Source: Desulfobacula toluolica Tol2 | GTDB taxonomy: Bacteria; Desulfobacterota; Desulfobacteria; Desulfobacterales; Desulfobacteraceae | Length of the DNA stretch: 64,000 nt | Assembly (NCBI RefSeq): GCF_000307105.1 | Contig: NC_018645.1 | Span: forward strand, 880,578-944,577 | Direction: 5' to 3' | Shown here: positions 34,533 to 42,976 of the stretch, piece after piece | Numbering within the stretch: position 1 is the stretch's first letter | How the letters are laid out: each line of letters begins with the position of its first letter | Program-made: the position numbers and the translations under genes | Notes under the pieces: generated by a model | The model's input: only the letters and a program-made list of their open reading frames with translations | Told to the model about the DNA's origin: nothing | Databases searched by the model: none

Positions 34533-36029
34533 ATGGAAGAAGCGATTGAAGGGATTCAGGAAAAAGAGATCCATATATCCGATTACATCATGGTGTTACT
34601 CAAGCGCAAAGTGCTGATCATTGCGTTTTTTATTATTGTGGTTTTTATCACTATGCTGTTTACCTTTATGGCCACTCCGGTGTACCAGTCAACGGCCAAA
34701 CTCCTTATTGACAAGGAGACGTCATCCTCCCCCATCACGGGTGAACGGGTTGATTATGAAAGCTATATGTCCCAGTCCATGACATTTAACACCCATTTCA
34801 AGCTGATAAAATCCCTGTCTGTCATTAATAAACTCATTGATAGCTTGAAGCTGGATGCGAAAAATGAGACCCTTGAGATCAATCCCATCAAAGAAATTAT
34901 AAGTCGGTTCAAAGCCAATATAAAAATACTTTTGAAAATGGAAGAATCGGAATTGTCTCTCCATGAGAAGCGCATGGGATTGATCACCACGGTTCAGGAT
35001 AAAATTGCAATTAACCAGGTCAGGGATACCCGGTTGTTAACCATTGATGTAAAAGATAAAGATCCGGTTCTGGCCGCAAAAATGTCCAATACCCTGGCGG
35101 AAAAATATATTGAATTCAACCTGGCCAACAAAATGGAGTCCTCTACCCAGACTCTGGAGTGGCTTAACAATGAACTCTATGCCTTGAGAAAAAAACTGGA
35201 AGATGCTGAAAAAGCCTTTTTTGAATACAAACAAAACAACAAAGTCTTTTCTATTACCGGCAAGCAGAAAATGGTTGAACAGAAAATGGCGGAATTCAAC
35301 AACAAGTATCTGGAAGCCAGGAATAAACGTCTGGAACTGGACGCCAAACTCAATGAACTGAGTACTCATATACAGGGTGCCAGGGGAGTTGCCAATGTCA
35401 GATCTTTGGTGGACAATCCCATGATTGACACCATTTACCGGAAAATTGTTGATCTGGAATTGGAATTGACCCGGCTGACCAAAACTTTCAAGGTTAAACA
35501 CCCCAAAATTGTGCAATTAAAAAGTGAACTTGAAAAAAGCCGCAACCGGCTTTCTGAAGAAATCAAAAAAGAACTGGCCAATCTTAAGTCAGAACGTAAA
35601 GTCCTGATTTCCAGGGAAAAAACTCTGGAAAAAACCATCTCCGAGTTTGAGTCCGATGCCTTGGATACCTCCAGCAAGGAACTCAAATACACGATTCTCC
35701 AGCGCAGCGTCAACACCAGCCAGAATCTTTACGATCTGATGGTTTCCCGGGTCAAGGAATCCAATATACTCCAGTCCAGTGATGCCTCCAATATCCGGCT
35801 GGTGGAAAAAGCAATGGTTCCGCTGGCTCCGGTATCCCCCAATAAAAAAAGAAACCTTCTGCTGAGTATTGTTTTGGGACTTTTCGGCGGTGTGGGGCTG
35901 GCCTTTTTTCTTGAGTACCTGGACCAGACCGTCCGGACCGAAGAAGATATTCATACACATTTTAACCTTTCGGTTCTTTCAGTGATTCCTGAAGCCGATA
36001 AATCAGAAAATCAGGGAGCCGGAAAGTGA
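34533..36029 (+). CDS. Wzz/GumC-type polysaccharide co-polymerase
   Basis: 498 aa. TM1 (~25-47, VLIIAFFIIVVFITMLFTF), a Wzz domain (TPVYQSTAKLLIDKE), a long periplasmic coiled coil (~180-400) and a GNVR-like region ending in PVSPNKKRNLLLSIVLGLFGGVGLAFFLEYLDQTVRTEEDI, which contains TM2. It controls chain length and recruits the kinase encoded next. A TAAGGAGA site precedes the ATG, and the stop overlaps the kinase start. Confidence 0.9.
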   Translation: MEEAIEGIQEKEIHISDYIMVLLKRKVLIIAFFIIVVFITMLFTFMATPVYQSTAKLLIDKETSSSPITGERVDYESYMSQSMTFNTHFKLIKSLSVINKLIDSLKLDAKNETLEINPIKEIISRFKANIKILLKMEESELSLHEKRMGLITTVQDKIAINQVRDTRLLTIDVKDKDPVLAAKMSNTLAEKYIEFNLANKMESSTQTLEWLNNELYALRKKLEDAEKAFFEYKQNNKVFSITGKQKMVEQKMAEFNNKYLEARNKRLELDAKLNELSTHIQGARGVANVRSLVDNPMIDTIYRKIVDLELELTRLTKTFKVKHPKIVQLKSELEKSRNRLSEEIKKELANLKSERKVLISREKTLEKTISEFESDALDTSSKELKYTILQRSVNTSQNLYDLMVSRVKESNILQSSDASNIRLVEKAMVPLAPVSPNKKRNLLLSIVLGLFGGVGLAFFLEYLDQTVRTEEDIHTHFNLSVLSVIPEADKSENQGAGK

Positions 36030-37252
36030 TGTTTTCAAAAAGCAAAAAAACTAAAAATCAGACGGACCGGGAAAACCTGCTGGATCATTTTCCTTCAAGT
36101 TCCACATTTGCCGAATCATACAGGACACTTCGTACCAATCTTTTTTTTACGGTCATGGAAAAAGACCTTAAATCAGTAGTTGTCACAAGTTCTGTTGAAG
36201 GGGAGGGTAAAACAACCACTTCGGTAAATCTGGCTCATGCCATCACCCAGACTAATCAAAAAGTCTTACTCGTGGATTTGGATTTGCGGCGTCCACATTT
36301 GAGCAGCCTTTTTTCCATGAAAAAGAAAACCGGCGTAACAGATCTTGTGGCAAATACCTTTGGAATTCATCTGGGCCAGGGCAGCCTGGAAGAGTTTTCT
36401 GTTGATGATCTTATCCAGTTGACAAAGCTTCAGAAAAGAACCTGCCGTCTGAGCCTGGAAAATGATGAAAACCAGGTGGGCATCTTTTTTGAAAAAGGTC
36501 TGATTGTTGATATTTACTGGAAAAATCGCCCTAAATCGAAAAACCTTGCCAATACCCTGATACGAAACAAACTTTTGACGGAAAAAGAGGCATACCTGGC
36601 CCTTGGGCACCAGAAAAAATCGGTCCAGCGCCTGGGAACCATTCTGTATACCATGGGGTTTGTTTCCAAAAAAGATATTTTCAAGACCCTTTCCGTGCAA
36701 ACCATAGAAGCCATAAGGGTGTTGTCTTCCATGGAAACCGGCCAATTTGAATTTTCCGGCGTATCATCCGAGGCGATCAAACAATCAATCAGCCAGAATA
36801 TTGATTTTGAAAAGCTCTATACTGAATTTAAAATTAATGATAACCAGGGTCCCTATTTGAAAAAGGCCATTGAATCGGTCATCCAGCCAACTAATACGCC
36901 TAATCTTTTTATCCTGCCATCGGGGCCTGTTTCGCCAAATCCCTCAGAGCTGGTGGGGTCGGAAAGAGTAACTTTTTTAATTGATCACCTGAAAAAGCAG
37001 TTTGATTTTATTATCATCGATACTCCCCCGGTTATGCCGGCAACAGATGCCCTCATTATAGCCGACAGGGTTGACGGTACAATCCTGGTGATCCGATCCG
37101 GTAATACAGACCGAAAAATCATCAAGGAAGTCATAGGTCAGTATGAAACTGCCAGACAACCCATCATAGGTACGGTTCTCAACCGGGTGAATATGAAAAA
37201 AGAAGGGTATTACAGGTACTATAAGAAATATTATTCTTCTTATTATAATTAA
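36029..37252 (+). CDS. BY-kinase (CpsD/CapB type) with inserted DUF4388-like domain
   Basis: 407 aa; usual kinases of this family are about 230-300 aa. Walker A SVEGEGKTT (55-63) and Walker A' LLVDLDLRRP (80-89) are separated from the rest of the fold (LPSGPVSPNPSEL at ~296-308, FIIIDTPPV at ~328) by an insertion of about 150 residues (~116-268). The insertion has LEEFSVDDLIQLTKLQKRT, GIFFEKGLIVDIYW and RLGTILYTMGFVSKKDIFKTL and resembles DUF4388/PATAN-like regulatory domains. The tail is a tyrosine cluster (YYRYYKKYYSSYYN). ATG 36029 overlaps the Wzz stop. Confidence 0.88.
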   Translation: MFSKSKKTKNQTDRENLLDHFPSSSTFAESYRTLRTNLFFTVMEKDLKSVVVTSSVEGEGKTTTSVNLAHAITQTNQKVLLVDLDLRRPHLSSLFSMKKKTGVTDLVANTFGIHLGQGSLEEFSVDDLIQLTKLQKRTCRLSLENDENQVGIFFEKGLIVDIYWKNRPKSKNLANTLIRNKLLTEKEAYLALGHQKKSVQRLGTILYTMGFVSKKDIFKTLSVQTIEAIRVLSSMETGQFEFSGVSSEAIKQSISQNIDFEKLYTEFKINDNQGPYLKKAIESVIQPTNTPNLFILPSGPVSPNPSELVGSERVTFLIDHLKKQFDFIIIDTPPVMPATDALIIADRVDGTILVIRSGNTDRKIIKEVIGQYETARQPIIGTVLNRVNMKKEGYYRYYKKYYSSYYN

Positions 37253-38313
37253 TGAATTATACTAATTTATCCAAACATCTTTTATTTGCAATATTTCTTT
37301 TTTTAGTCTCTGCTGCCATCAGTTGGTTGTTGATCAAGCGTGTAAAGGTTATGGATATTCCCAACGGGCGTTCTTCACACAAAACGTCAACACCTACAAT
37401 CGGGGGCGTGGCCATTGTTTTTACCTTTTTTTTCAGCATGCTGCTCATCTATTTTGTTGAAGATAAACCCATGATTACGGAACGATATTTTCTTGGGTTT
37501 ACATTTTCAAGCCTGCTTATTGCCGGTATGTCTCTTTATGATGACCTTAAACAGAAAGCATTTTATATAAGGCTGCTCACACACGTTGTGGCGGTAATTA
37601 TTGTGATGTCTTTTGGTATTATCATTCATGAAGTCAACTTCGGCTATAATCTTTTGTTTGTCAACAACAACTCACTGGGTATGATAGGTTATTTTATTAC
37701 CTTTTGGTGGATTATGGGTATGATCAATGCTTATAATTTCATGGACGGTCTGAACGGTATGGCCGGAGGGAACGCCATTATTGCAACAGTTTTTTTCTGC
37801 ATCATATCGTTTAGCCAGGGCAGTAATTTTACCTATATTGTTTCCTATACCCTTGGTGCCGGAGTTCTTGGCTTTTTAGTGTTTAACTTTCCAAAGGGAA
37901 AGCTGTTCATGGGCGATGTGGGCAGCACCTTTCTCGGATTCACTTTTGCCGTCCTTTCCATCATTGCTTCCCTGTATGACAGTGCCCACACATCCCTGCT
38001 GGTGATTCCGCTGCTGTTTTTTCATTTTATTTATGACACTTTTTTTACTTTTCTGCGACGTCTGTTCAAAGGAGAAAATGTTTTTCAGGCTCATCGAACC
38101 CATTTGTACCAGCTGTTTAACCGCATGGGGTACAAACATGTTACCGTGACCGGTTTTTATTGTGCAGTAGCCTTCATTCAAGGTATAGGTGCAATAGGTA
38201 TGGTTACCATTCCAGGTCTTGCAAGACTGCTTGTATTTATTCCCTACTTGATTTTTCAGATTATTTACTCCATAATTGTTATTTTATATGCGAGAAAAAA
38301 AGGTCTATTATGA
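37252..38313 (+). CDS. MraY/WecA-family undecaprenyl-phosphate glycosyl-1-phosphate transferase
   Basis: 353 aa, about ten TMs. Signature loops: KVMDIPNGRSSHKTSTPTIGG, LYDDLKQKAFYIRL, NAYNFMDGLNGMAGG (catalytic Asp), FPKGKLFMGDVGSTFLGF and FKGENVFQAHRTHLYQ. It starts lipid-linked oligosaccharide synthesis by moving a sugar phosphate onto undecaprenyl phosphate. TAATG overlap with the kinase stop shows tight coupling. The locus also has a PglC/WcaJ-type initiator at 59.1-59.7 kb, so two initiating enzymes coexist. Confidence 0.92.
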   Translation: MNYTNLSKHLLFAIFLFLVSAAISWLLIKRVKVMDIPNGRSSHKTSTPTIGGVAIVFTFFFSMLLIYFVEDKPMITERYFLGFTFSSLLIAGMSLYDDLKQKAFYIRLLTHVVAVIIVMSFGIIIHEVNFGYNLLFVNNNSLGMIGYFITFWWIMGMINAYNFMDGLNGMAGGNAIIATVFFCIISFSQGSNFTYIVSYTLGAGVLGFLVFNFPKGKLFMGDVGSTFLGFTFAVLSIIASLYDSAHTSLLVIPLLFFHFIYDTFFTFLRRLFKGENVFQAHRTHLYQLFNRMGYKHVTVTGFYCAVAFIQGIGAIGMVTIPGLARLLVFIPYLIFQIIYSIIVILYARKKGLL

Positions 38314-38651
38314 ACAATTCATCCCCTAATATTATTTTTGGACTCGCAGAGCATCCAAGACCTCGAAATTCAGGTTATTTTTATTACAAACCCTCGACTA
38401 TGTTCGCTGACTTTCAGATAAAAACTCTGGCAATTCTGGATCTGTTTATTACTGATGAAAAATATTTAACCGATATTATCAAAAAAGGCATTAACCGTTT
38501 GCTGGAAGAAAAAAAGTATAAAGATAACATGGAATACTATTTGACAAACTATGAAACGGAAAATATGAAACCCTTTGTTATTGATATACTCCGGCAGGTG
38601 ATTGACAGCAGACTTAAAAATATCAATAAGTCAAGCCTGCCCCCAATATGA
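38310..38651 (+). CDS. Small protein of unknown function, coupled to WecA-like gene
   Basis: 113 aa, starting at an ATG that overlaps the previous stop as ATGA. No signal peptide or TM. The N-terminus has IIFGLAEHPRPRNSGYFYYKPSTMFADFQIKT and the rest is helical and charged. I do not recognise a family. Translational coupling argues that it is real and acts with the exopolysaccharide operon. Its stop is 14 bp from the convergent hipT stop. Confidence 0.6.
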   Translation: MNNSSPNIIFGLAEHPRPRNSGYFYYKPSTMFADFQIKTLAILDLFITDEKYLTDIIKKGINRLLEEKKYKDNMEYYLTNYETENMKPFVIDILRQVIDSRLKNINKSSLPPI

Positions 38652-38665
38652 TGACCCAAATATAT

Positions 38666-39649
38666 TTAAAACCCAAGTGTCTTTATCCTTTCCGAGACCA
38701 TTAAACCGGCTTTTTTCTTCATATCAGCGGGCATAAGGCTGCAATGGATTAAATCAATCAACAGGGGTTCTTTTTTTCTTATATTATTGATCAATGTTGT
38801 GACAGGCTTTTCTCGCAGCCCCAGTCTATCCCCTAACACTTTGAAATCATGCCCGGTATAAAATCCATATTTTTCATAAGCTTTGGAAAAAATACCGTGT
38901 TTCTCATCTTCAAGCAGATCCAGAGCCAGGAAATCAGACCCGGAAACAGTGTTAAAGGCATTGGTGAAAAGACAGTCATAATTGGGTGTCATACCGTCAT
39001 AATACAGCCCGGTATTTTCAGGCAATTTCTGTAAACTTATATTTTTTAAGTGCATGTCGTCATTGCCGATAATGTAGGCATGAACGACACGACTCAAAAA
39101 ATCAAAGACAACCGATGCTTTGCCATTTGTCATGGCATTGATGAGTTTGCCGGATTTTTCATAACTGTATGCATATTTGTCCTCACTTCTCATTTCAAAG
39201 CCTTGAACAAGGTCTTCCTGATGGATTTTATTCTCACCTTTGAGGTCAAATCGTTTCGTTATATAGGCAAGTTCTCCGTCAGAAAAAGAGACCAAACCAC
39301 AATCTGCGGTTTTAATTCCAAGTATCCGGCTTGTCAACATGGCGCAATGCTCGTTTTCAGAAGCGTGCGGAAAGGTTTCAGGGCTGGGTTTGAGAATATA
39401 CTCTCCTTCGGTGGACGTTATTTCAAATTCATTATCTGAGCTGATTTTAAGAGAAAGTTTTTGTTGTACACCAGATATGGACATGCCTTTGGATTTGATC
39501 GGACTTTGCCTGAAAAAGTCTTTTCGTGTAAATGAAAGAACAGGATTAACCTTAAGGCTTTGAAATAATTTTCTGAATTCATAATCTAAATAATGGGGAT
39601 ATTTTGAATGTGTTTTGATCGGTTTAAGACTGATTCTGCAATGATTCAT
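38666..39649 (-). CDS. hipT: HipT-like Ser/Thr kinase toxin (tripartite HipBST)
   Basis: 327 aa, lacking the N-terminal subdomain-1 of HipA, which is encoded separately upstream. Gly-rich loop KGMSISGVQQKLS has the two-serine autophosphorylation motif S57-I-S59, as in described HipT proteins. Other kinase motifs are GEYILKPSPE, the catalytic IGNDDMHLKN (~194-202) and TPNYD (metal Asp, ~224). Described HipT phosphorylates TrpS. Order hipB-hipS-hipT on the - strand with overlapping ends matches the tripartite system. Confidence 0.87.
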   Translation of the reverse strand: MNHCRISLKPIKTHSKYPHYLDYEFRKLFQSLKVNPVLSFTRKDFFRQSPIKSKGMSISGVQQKLSLKISSDNEFEITSTEGEYILKPSPETFPHASENEHCAMLTSRILGIKTADCGLVSFSDGELAYITKRFDLKGENKIHQEDLVQGFEMRSEDKYAYSYEKSGKLINAMTNGKASVVFDFLSRVVHAYIIGNDDMHLKNISLQKLPENTGLYYDGMTPNYDCLFTNAFNTVSGSDFLALDLLEDEKHGIFSKAYEKYGFYTGHDFKVLGDRLGLREKPVTTLINNIRKKEPLLIDLIHCSLMPADMKKKAGLMVSERIKTLGF

Positions 39650-39969
39650 TATCGCTTCTCACTCTTTAATATGGTAACAGCTCCCGCCATATCTTTTCCA
39701 TTCTCCAGAATCAACCCGAATTTATCGTTCTCGTCAATTTTTTGAGTTTTGCTTTGTATATTTTTCAACCATCCTTCGGACGTCAGATTGTCAAAAAATG
39801 GAAACAACCGATTACTCCTGAAAGGTTTCTCCTGCAATGGAAGATTAAAACTCAAGGGAGTTCCGGTGGCAAGATATGACAGATCATAGGCAAAACTGTA
39901 TCCGGTTTCAGTCTGTTTCAAAATTCCCGCAAACTTTTTGTTAAAATAAACCTTGCCTATCCTATCCAT
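39649..39969 (-). CDS. hipS: HipS-like protein (HipA N-terminal subdomain, antitoxin role)
   Basis: 106 aa corresponding to the HipA N-subdomain 1: GKVYFNKKFAGILKQTETGYSFAYDLSYL, PLSFNLPLQEKPF and LFPFFDNLTSEGWL. In HipBST systems this small protein, not HipB, neutralises HipT. It overlaps the HTH gene by 13 bp and shares a boundary base with hipT, so all three are one transcript. Confidence 0.85.
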   Translation of the reverse strand: MDRIGKVYFNKKFAGILKQTETGYSFAYDLSYLATGTPLSFNLPLQEKPFRSNRLFPFFDNLTSEGWLKNIQSKTQKIDENDKFGLILENGKDMAGAVTILKSEKR

Positions 39970-40241
39970 AGATTCAGTCCCAAAGTGTTTACAATCTTTA
40001 TCACAATATCCAGACGGACAGAGACACTACCTGTTTCAATTTTATTTAATGTGCTGTATGACACCCCGCTTAAATCGCATAGCGCCTGTCTGCTCAACCC
40101 TTGAGTTTTTCTCGCCGCCCTGACAATATCCCCTATTTTATCAATGCCGACGGCATCCTTTAATTTTTCGGATTTATGAAGTCTGCCGACAAGGCTGTTG
40201 TACTGTTCACGAATGATTTCCAGGTACTCATCAATACTCAT
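39957..40241 (-). CDS. hipB: HipB-like XRE-family repressor
   Basis: 94 aa. HTH_3 domain in the second half: IGDIVRAARKTQGLSRQALCDLSGVSYSTLNKIETG. The N-terminal ~35 residues are helical and precede the HTH, which is unusual for short HipB proteins. It should bind its own promoter; a large perfect inverted repeat lies 44 bp upstream of the start. Confidence 0.85.
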   Translation of the reverse strand: MSIDEYLEIIREQYNSLVGRLHKSEKLKDAVGIDKIGDIVRAARKTQGLSRQALCDLSGVSYSTLNKIETGSVSVRLDIVIKIVNTLGLNLWIG

Positions 40242-40284
40242 AAAAATATTGCCGTTTAAATGTCATATGTTTTATCACAACTAA

Positions 40285-40326
40285 TTATATGTAATAATTT
40301 AATAAAAATTAAATTATTACATATAA
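40285..40326. promoter_or_regulatory. Perfect 19-bp inverted repeat upstream of hipBST
   Basis: Arms TTATATGTAATAATTTAAT and its exact complement are separated by AAAA. Position upstream of the HTH gene and the length of the dyad make it a likely HipB operator. It is very AT-rich, so a cruciform or a terminator-like structure are alternatives. Confidence 0.7.
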
Positions 40327-40461
40327 AATATCATATTTATATGCAATTGCACAACATTGATTCTTTTTTATATCAAATTGTTTGTGAAAAATATATTTAT
40401 AATCGATAATTGAATCCGTCACAATCCGGTTGATCAGATCAAGTCTCTTCCGTCAACATTA

Positions 40462-40489
40462 AATAAGCCAACAAGCCAAGCCTGACCCC
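40462..40489 (+). repeat. Boundary repeat copy R1
   Basis: 28 bp: AATAAGCC, AACAAGCC, AAGCCTGACCCC. Its 3' flank CCATGACCCCGCC is shared with R4. It ends 33 bp after the RelE stop codon in - strand sense. Confidence 0.85.
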
Positions 40490-40521
40490 GCCCATGACCC
40501 CGCCCAGGTCTGTTTCGTCTT

Positions 40522-40806
40522 TTAAAGTCGATCGGAGGCGGACCGATATATTTCCTTATCACGTCTTGGCCCTACTGCCAAAACAAACACAATCACTTTT
40601 TTTTGAAACACCTGATAAACAAGCCTGAAATCACCAATTCTCAGTTTTTGAAAATCTTTGAGATTATGTGACAGTGGTACTCCGAATTTTTCCGGTTCAC
40701 AGGTAAGCTTTTTATTGATTGTATGAATAATCCTTTTTGCAGCGGAAGGCCCCACACTTTTGAGGTCATCGTCCACATCTTTATGGTAAATGATTTCCCA
40801 CTTCAT
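40522..40806 (-). CDS. RelE/ParE-superfamily mRNA interferase toxin
   Basis: 94 aa. Typical fold sequence MKWEIIYHKDVDDDLKSVGPSAAKRIIHTI, LKDFQKLRIGDFRLVYQV and the terminal VIVFVLAVGPRRDKEIY. Arg and Tyr/His-type residues at the C-terminal strand would form the catalytic site. ATGA-type overlap with the antitoxin upstream. Cleaves mRNA, probably on the ribosome, in known relatives. Confidence 0.85.
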   Translation of the reverse strand: MKWEIIYHKDVDDDLKSVGPSAAKRIIHTINKKLTCEPEKFGVPLSHNLKDFQKLRIGDFRLVYQVFQKKVIVFVLAVGPRRDKEIYRSASDRL

Positions 40807-41072
40807 TTTGCATACTTATTCATCATTTCTTCATGGGAGATGCTCTCCCCGGGATCAAAATTTTGAATCCGTGACAGTGCAAGGGCTGTCAGCCGAAGAT
40901 CTTCTATCTCTTCTTCCATTGCCTCATAACATTCAACTGACATAAGGATTGCCTTAGGAGCATTATTTTTAAGGATAATCAACTTATCCATATCCCCGGT
41001 TTCAATAGAATTAAGGGTGGCAGCCGTATTTTTTGCAAGCTTTGTTGAAGACAGATAATTTTTTATTCGCAT
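40803..41072 (-). CDS. Phd/YefM-type antitoxin
   Basis: 89 aa. N-terminal Phd fold (STKLAKNTAATLNSIETGDMDKLIILKNNAPKAILMSVECYEAMEEEIEDL) and a disordered C-terminus that would wrap the toxin. It is first gene of the module. An AT-rich palindrome (TAATTATAATTA) lies about 10 bp upstream of the start as a possible operator. Confidence 0.83.
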   Translation of the reverse strand: MRIKNYLSSTKLAKNTAATLNSIETGDMDKLIILKNNAPKAILMSVECYEAMEEEIEDLRLTALALSRIQNFDPGESISHEEMMNKYAK

Positions 41073-41211
41073 AATAACACCTTTTTTGTAATTATAATTA
41101 TGCTGATAATAACACTCAACAATACATTCGTCAACCTGGGGTTGCCCGACACCTGCGACCAGTTCAGATTAAACTCGAACCGGAAGACCTGCGATCAGGT
41201 ATCGGCCAATA

Positions 41212-41227
41212 AATAAGCCAAGCCTGA
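41212..41227 (+). repeat. Boundary repeat copy R2 (short)
   Basis: AATAAGCCAAGCCTGA, lacking the CCCC end. It separates the RelE/Phd module from an Rpn fragment. Confidence 0.7.
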
Positions 41228-41329
41228 TAATCATATAAAAGGCAACATCCTTTTTATTTTACCAAAATGAGAGTAGATCCCCCCTGCGACTTATTGTTAA
41301 ATCAGACTATGCCATAGAAATTCCGGATT

Positions 41330-41665
41330 TCAATTCAGCAATGCCATAATCTCTGAATCATCCCTTGCGGTTTTGATGGCATCTTTGATTTTTACAAGTA
41401 GACTGATGTCATTAATATCCATAATTCGAGACATGACCGAATACATTTTGTCTGGAAATTTAAGAGTCATACCCAATTCTATTGCCTGCCTCAAACCTTC
41501 AATTTCACCTTTAATTTCCCCTTCCATCCGAAGTTTATCTGCAAGTGTCATGATATATTCTCCTTCTCTTCTGGAAAGTGCCTGTTCGACAATTTCCTTC
41601 AATGCTTCCGTGGACACCTCATTAACTGCACTGGATAGATACAAAAATATGGTTTCCAGATACTG
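41330..41665 (-). pseudogene. Rpn-type nuclease (subfamily A), 3' fragment
   Basis: Encodes the last ~112 residues of the 340-aa protein at 46942-47964 (from QYLETIFLYLSSAVNEVS to the end), nearly identical in DNA. The catalytic PD-(D/E)XK part is absent. Homology stops abruptly at 41665; the open frame continues to 41785 through unrelated sequence that includes the 53-bp repeat. It has only one EIEG unit where the intact gene has four KIEG units. Confidence 0.85.
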
Positions 41666-41685
41666 CTTGACAAAAAAACAAACTT

Positions 41686-41738
41686 TTTTGTAATGGCGGG
41701 GTTTATTCTCTTGACAAGGACCTTTTAATGGGTGACCC
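41686..41738 (+). repeat. 53-bp direct repeat, copy 1
   Basis: Identical to 55097-55149 over 53 bp (TTTTGTAATGGCGGGG to AATGGGTGACCC). It lies directly at the edge of an Rpn fragment here and just upstream of an intact Rpn gene in the second copy. Its GTGACCC(C) end resembles the end of the boundary repeat. Confidence 0.88.
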
Positions 41739-41744
41739 CAATTA

Positions 41745-42062
41745 TTAAGCAACCCTGATTCCGGTTTTGAGAATTCTCTCCACAAATGGATTGTCAGTAT
41801 TAAAATCTACAGGGTTATATGGTATTGGCTCAAGATCACAACTGACACTTAACTTAATACGCCTGATCTTGTCCCTGTCGCTAAAACGTTCACCTGCAAA
41901 GGCTGTTGACACTATCGCCAAATCAATATCGCTCCAGTCGTTAAAAGTTCCCTGAGCGTAACTACCAAACAAAATTGCCCGTTCCACCTTAATATCATTA
42001 TCAGCCAGTTCAGTTATAAACCGGCTGATAATTCTTTTTATTCTATCTGGGATTTCAGCCAT
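41745..42062 (-). CDS. MNT-type minimal nucleotidyltransferase (antitoxin)
   Basis: 105 aa. Signature GSYAQGTFNDWSDIDLAIV (GS-x-DxD) of NTP-transferase-2 proteins. In HEPN-MNT modules this enzyme AMPylates or otherwise neutralises the HEPN toxin. Its 5' end overlaps the HEPN frame by 25 bp. The HEPN partner is truncated, so the antitoxin now lacks a full toxin. Confidence 0.85.
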   Translation of the reverse strand: MAEIPDRIKRIISRFITELADNDIKVERAILFGSYAQGTFNDWSDIDLAIVSTAFAGERFSDRDKIRRIKLSVSCDLEPIPYNPVDFNTDNPFVERILKTGIRVA

Positions 42063-42264
42063 ATCATCATCTCGTTAATTTTTTGATAATAGTTTGCACT
42101 AAATTTTTTAGTACACTTTTTATAAAACTCATTTTTGTACTGAGGATATCTTACTTCCAGATTGAAATCATTAACTTCATCCAGCAAAATTTCTTGTTCC
42201 TCAGTAAGATTAAGGTTACTGTGGCGTGCCAATTTTATAAGATTATGGGTTTTTGGTGGAACAT
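42038..42264 (-). pseudogene. HEPN-domain toxin, N-terminally truncated
   Basis: About 75 residues of a HEPN domain remain (THNLIKLARHSNLNLTEEQEILLDEVNDFNLEVRYPQYKNEFY...). The reading frame stays open further (to 42412), but that part is antisense to an Rpn gene. So the HEPN N-terminus, with half its helical bundle, has been replaced at a junction near 42264. Confidence 0.75.
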
Positions 42265-42976
42265 AAAAGTTATGTTCCGACACGTCCGGCATTTCAGTTG
42301 TTGCGGTATATGGTTGAACAATGGTATGAGCTTGAAAAATAGGGAACATTGGGCAAAAAATTATCCCCGATATTGCCCATCCTGATTTACCATGGAGAAA
42401 AAGGCTGGACACCGGGGTTGCATTTTCAGGATATTGTCAATATACCCCATGATGATATGAAGCCGTATATACCGGATTTTCAATATTTTTTAAGTGATGC
42501 CGCTGCTGAAGATGAAGACAGGTATAACACGTCTGTGGTTATCAAATGCTGGTTTATTGTGGTTAAATATTTAAAAGCTCCTGCAATGCGGGAGAAACTG
42601 TTTGAGGTGATAAAACTGCTCCACGCCAATTTTATCAAACAGGTCTGGAGCAGGAGACAGCTGTTGAATATGTTGAAATTTTCATAAAATATCTGGCAAA
42701 CACAGATAATAAAATCACAAAGGCAGACGCTTCCAGAGCAATTGAAACAATTTTTCCGGAGAGAGGTGCTGATATGGTTAAAGGATGGGCAAAAGAATAT
42801 GTTGAAGAAGGCATGCTTGCCGATGCAAGGGAAATGGTTTTAAAAGCCCTTGATACAAAGTTCAGCAATAATGTCCCTGAAGACATACAAAAAAAAATAA
42901 CAGCCTTGAATAACAGGATATTGCTGAAAGATCTGCTTGGTTATGTCATAAAAAGCAAAGATATAGATGGATTCAG
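42262..42976 (+). pseudogene. Rpn-type nuclease (subfamily B), 5'-truncated and frameshifted
   Basis: Matches residues ~90-330 of the intact 346-aa protein at 55197-56237. The 5' third is missing at the HEPN junction. The 24-bp segment after the LLH codons is replaced by a 38-bp variant, shifting frame. The homologous coupling ATG of the 53.5-kb copy is ATA here. The last ~14 residues are lost at 42976, where tnpB sequence begins. Confidence 0.87.
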
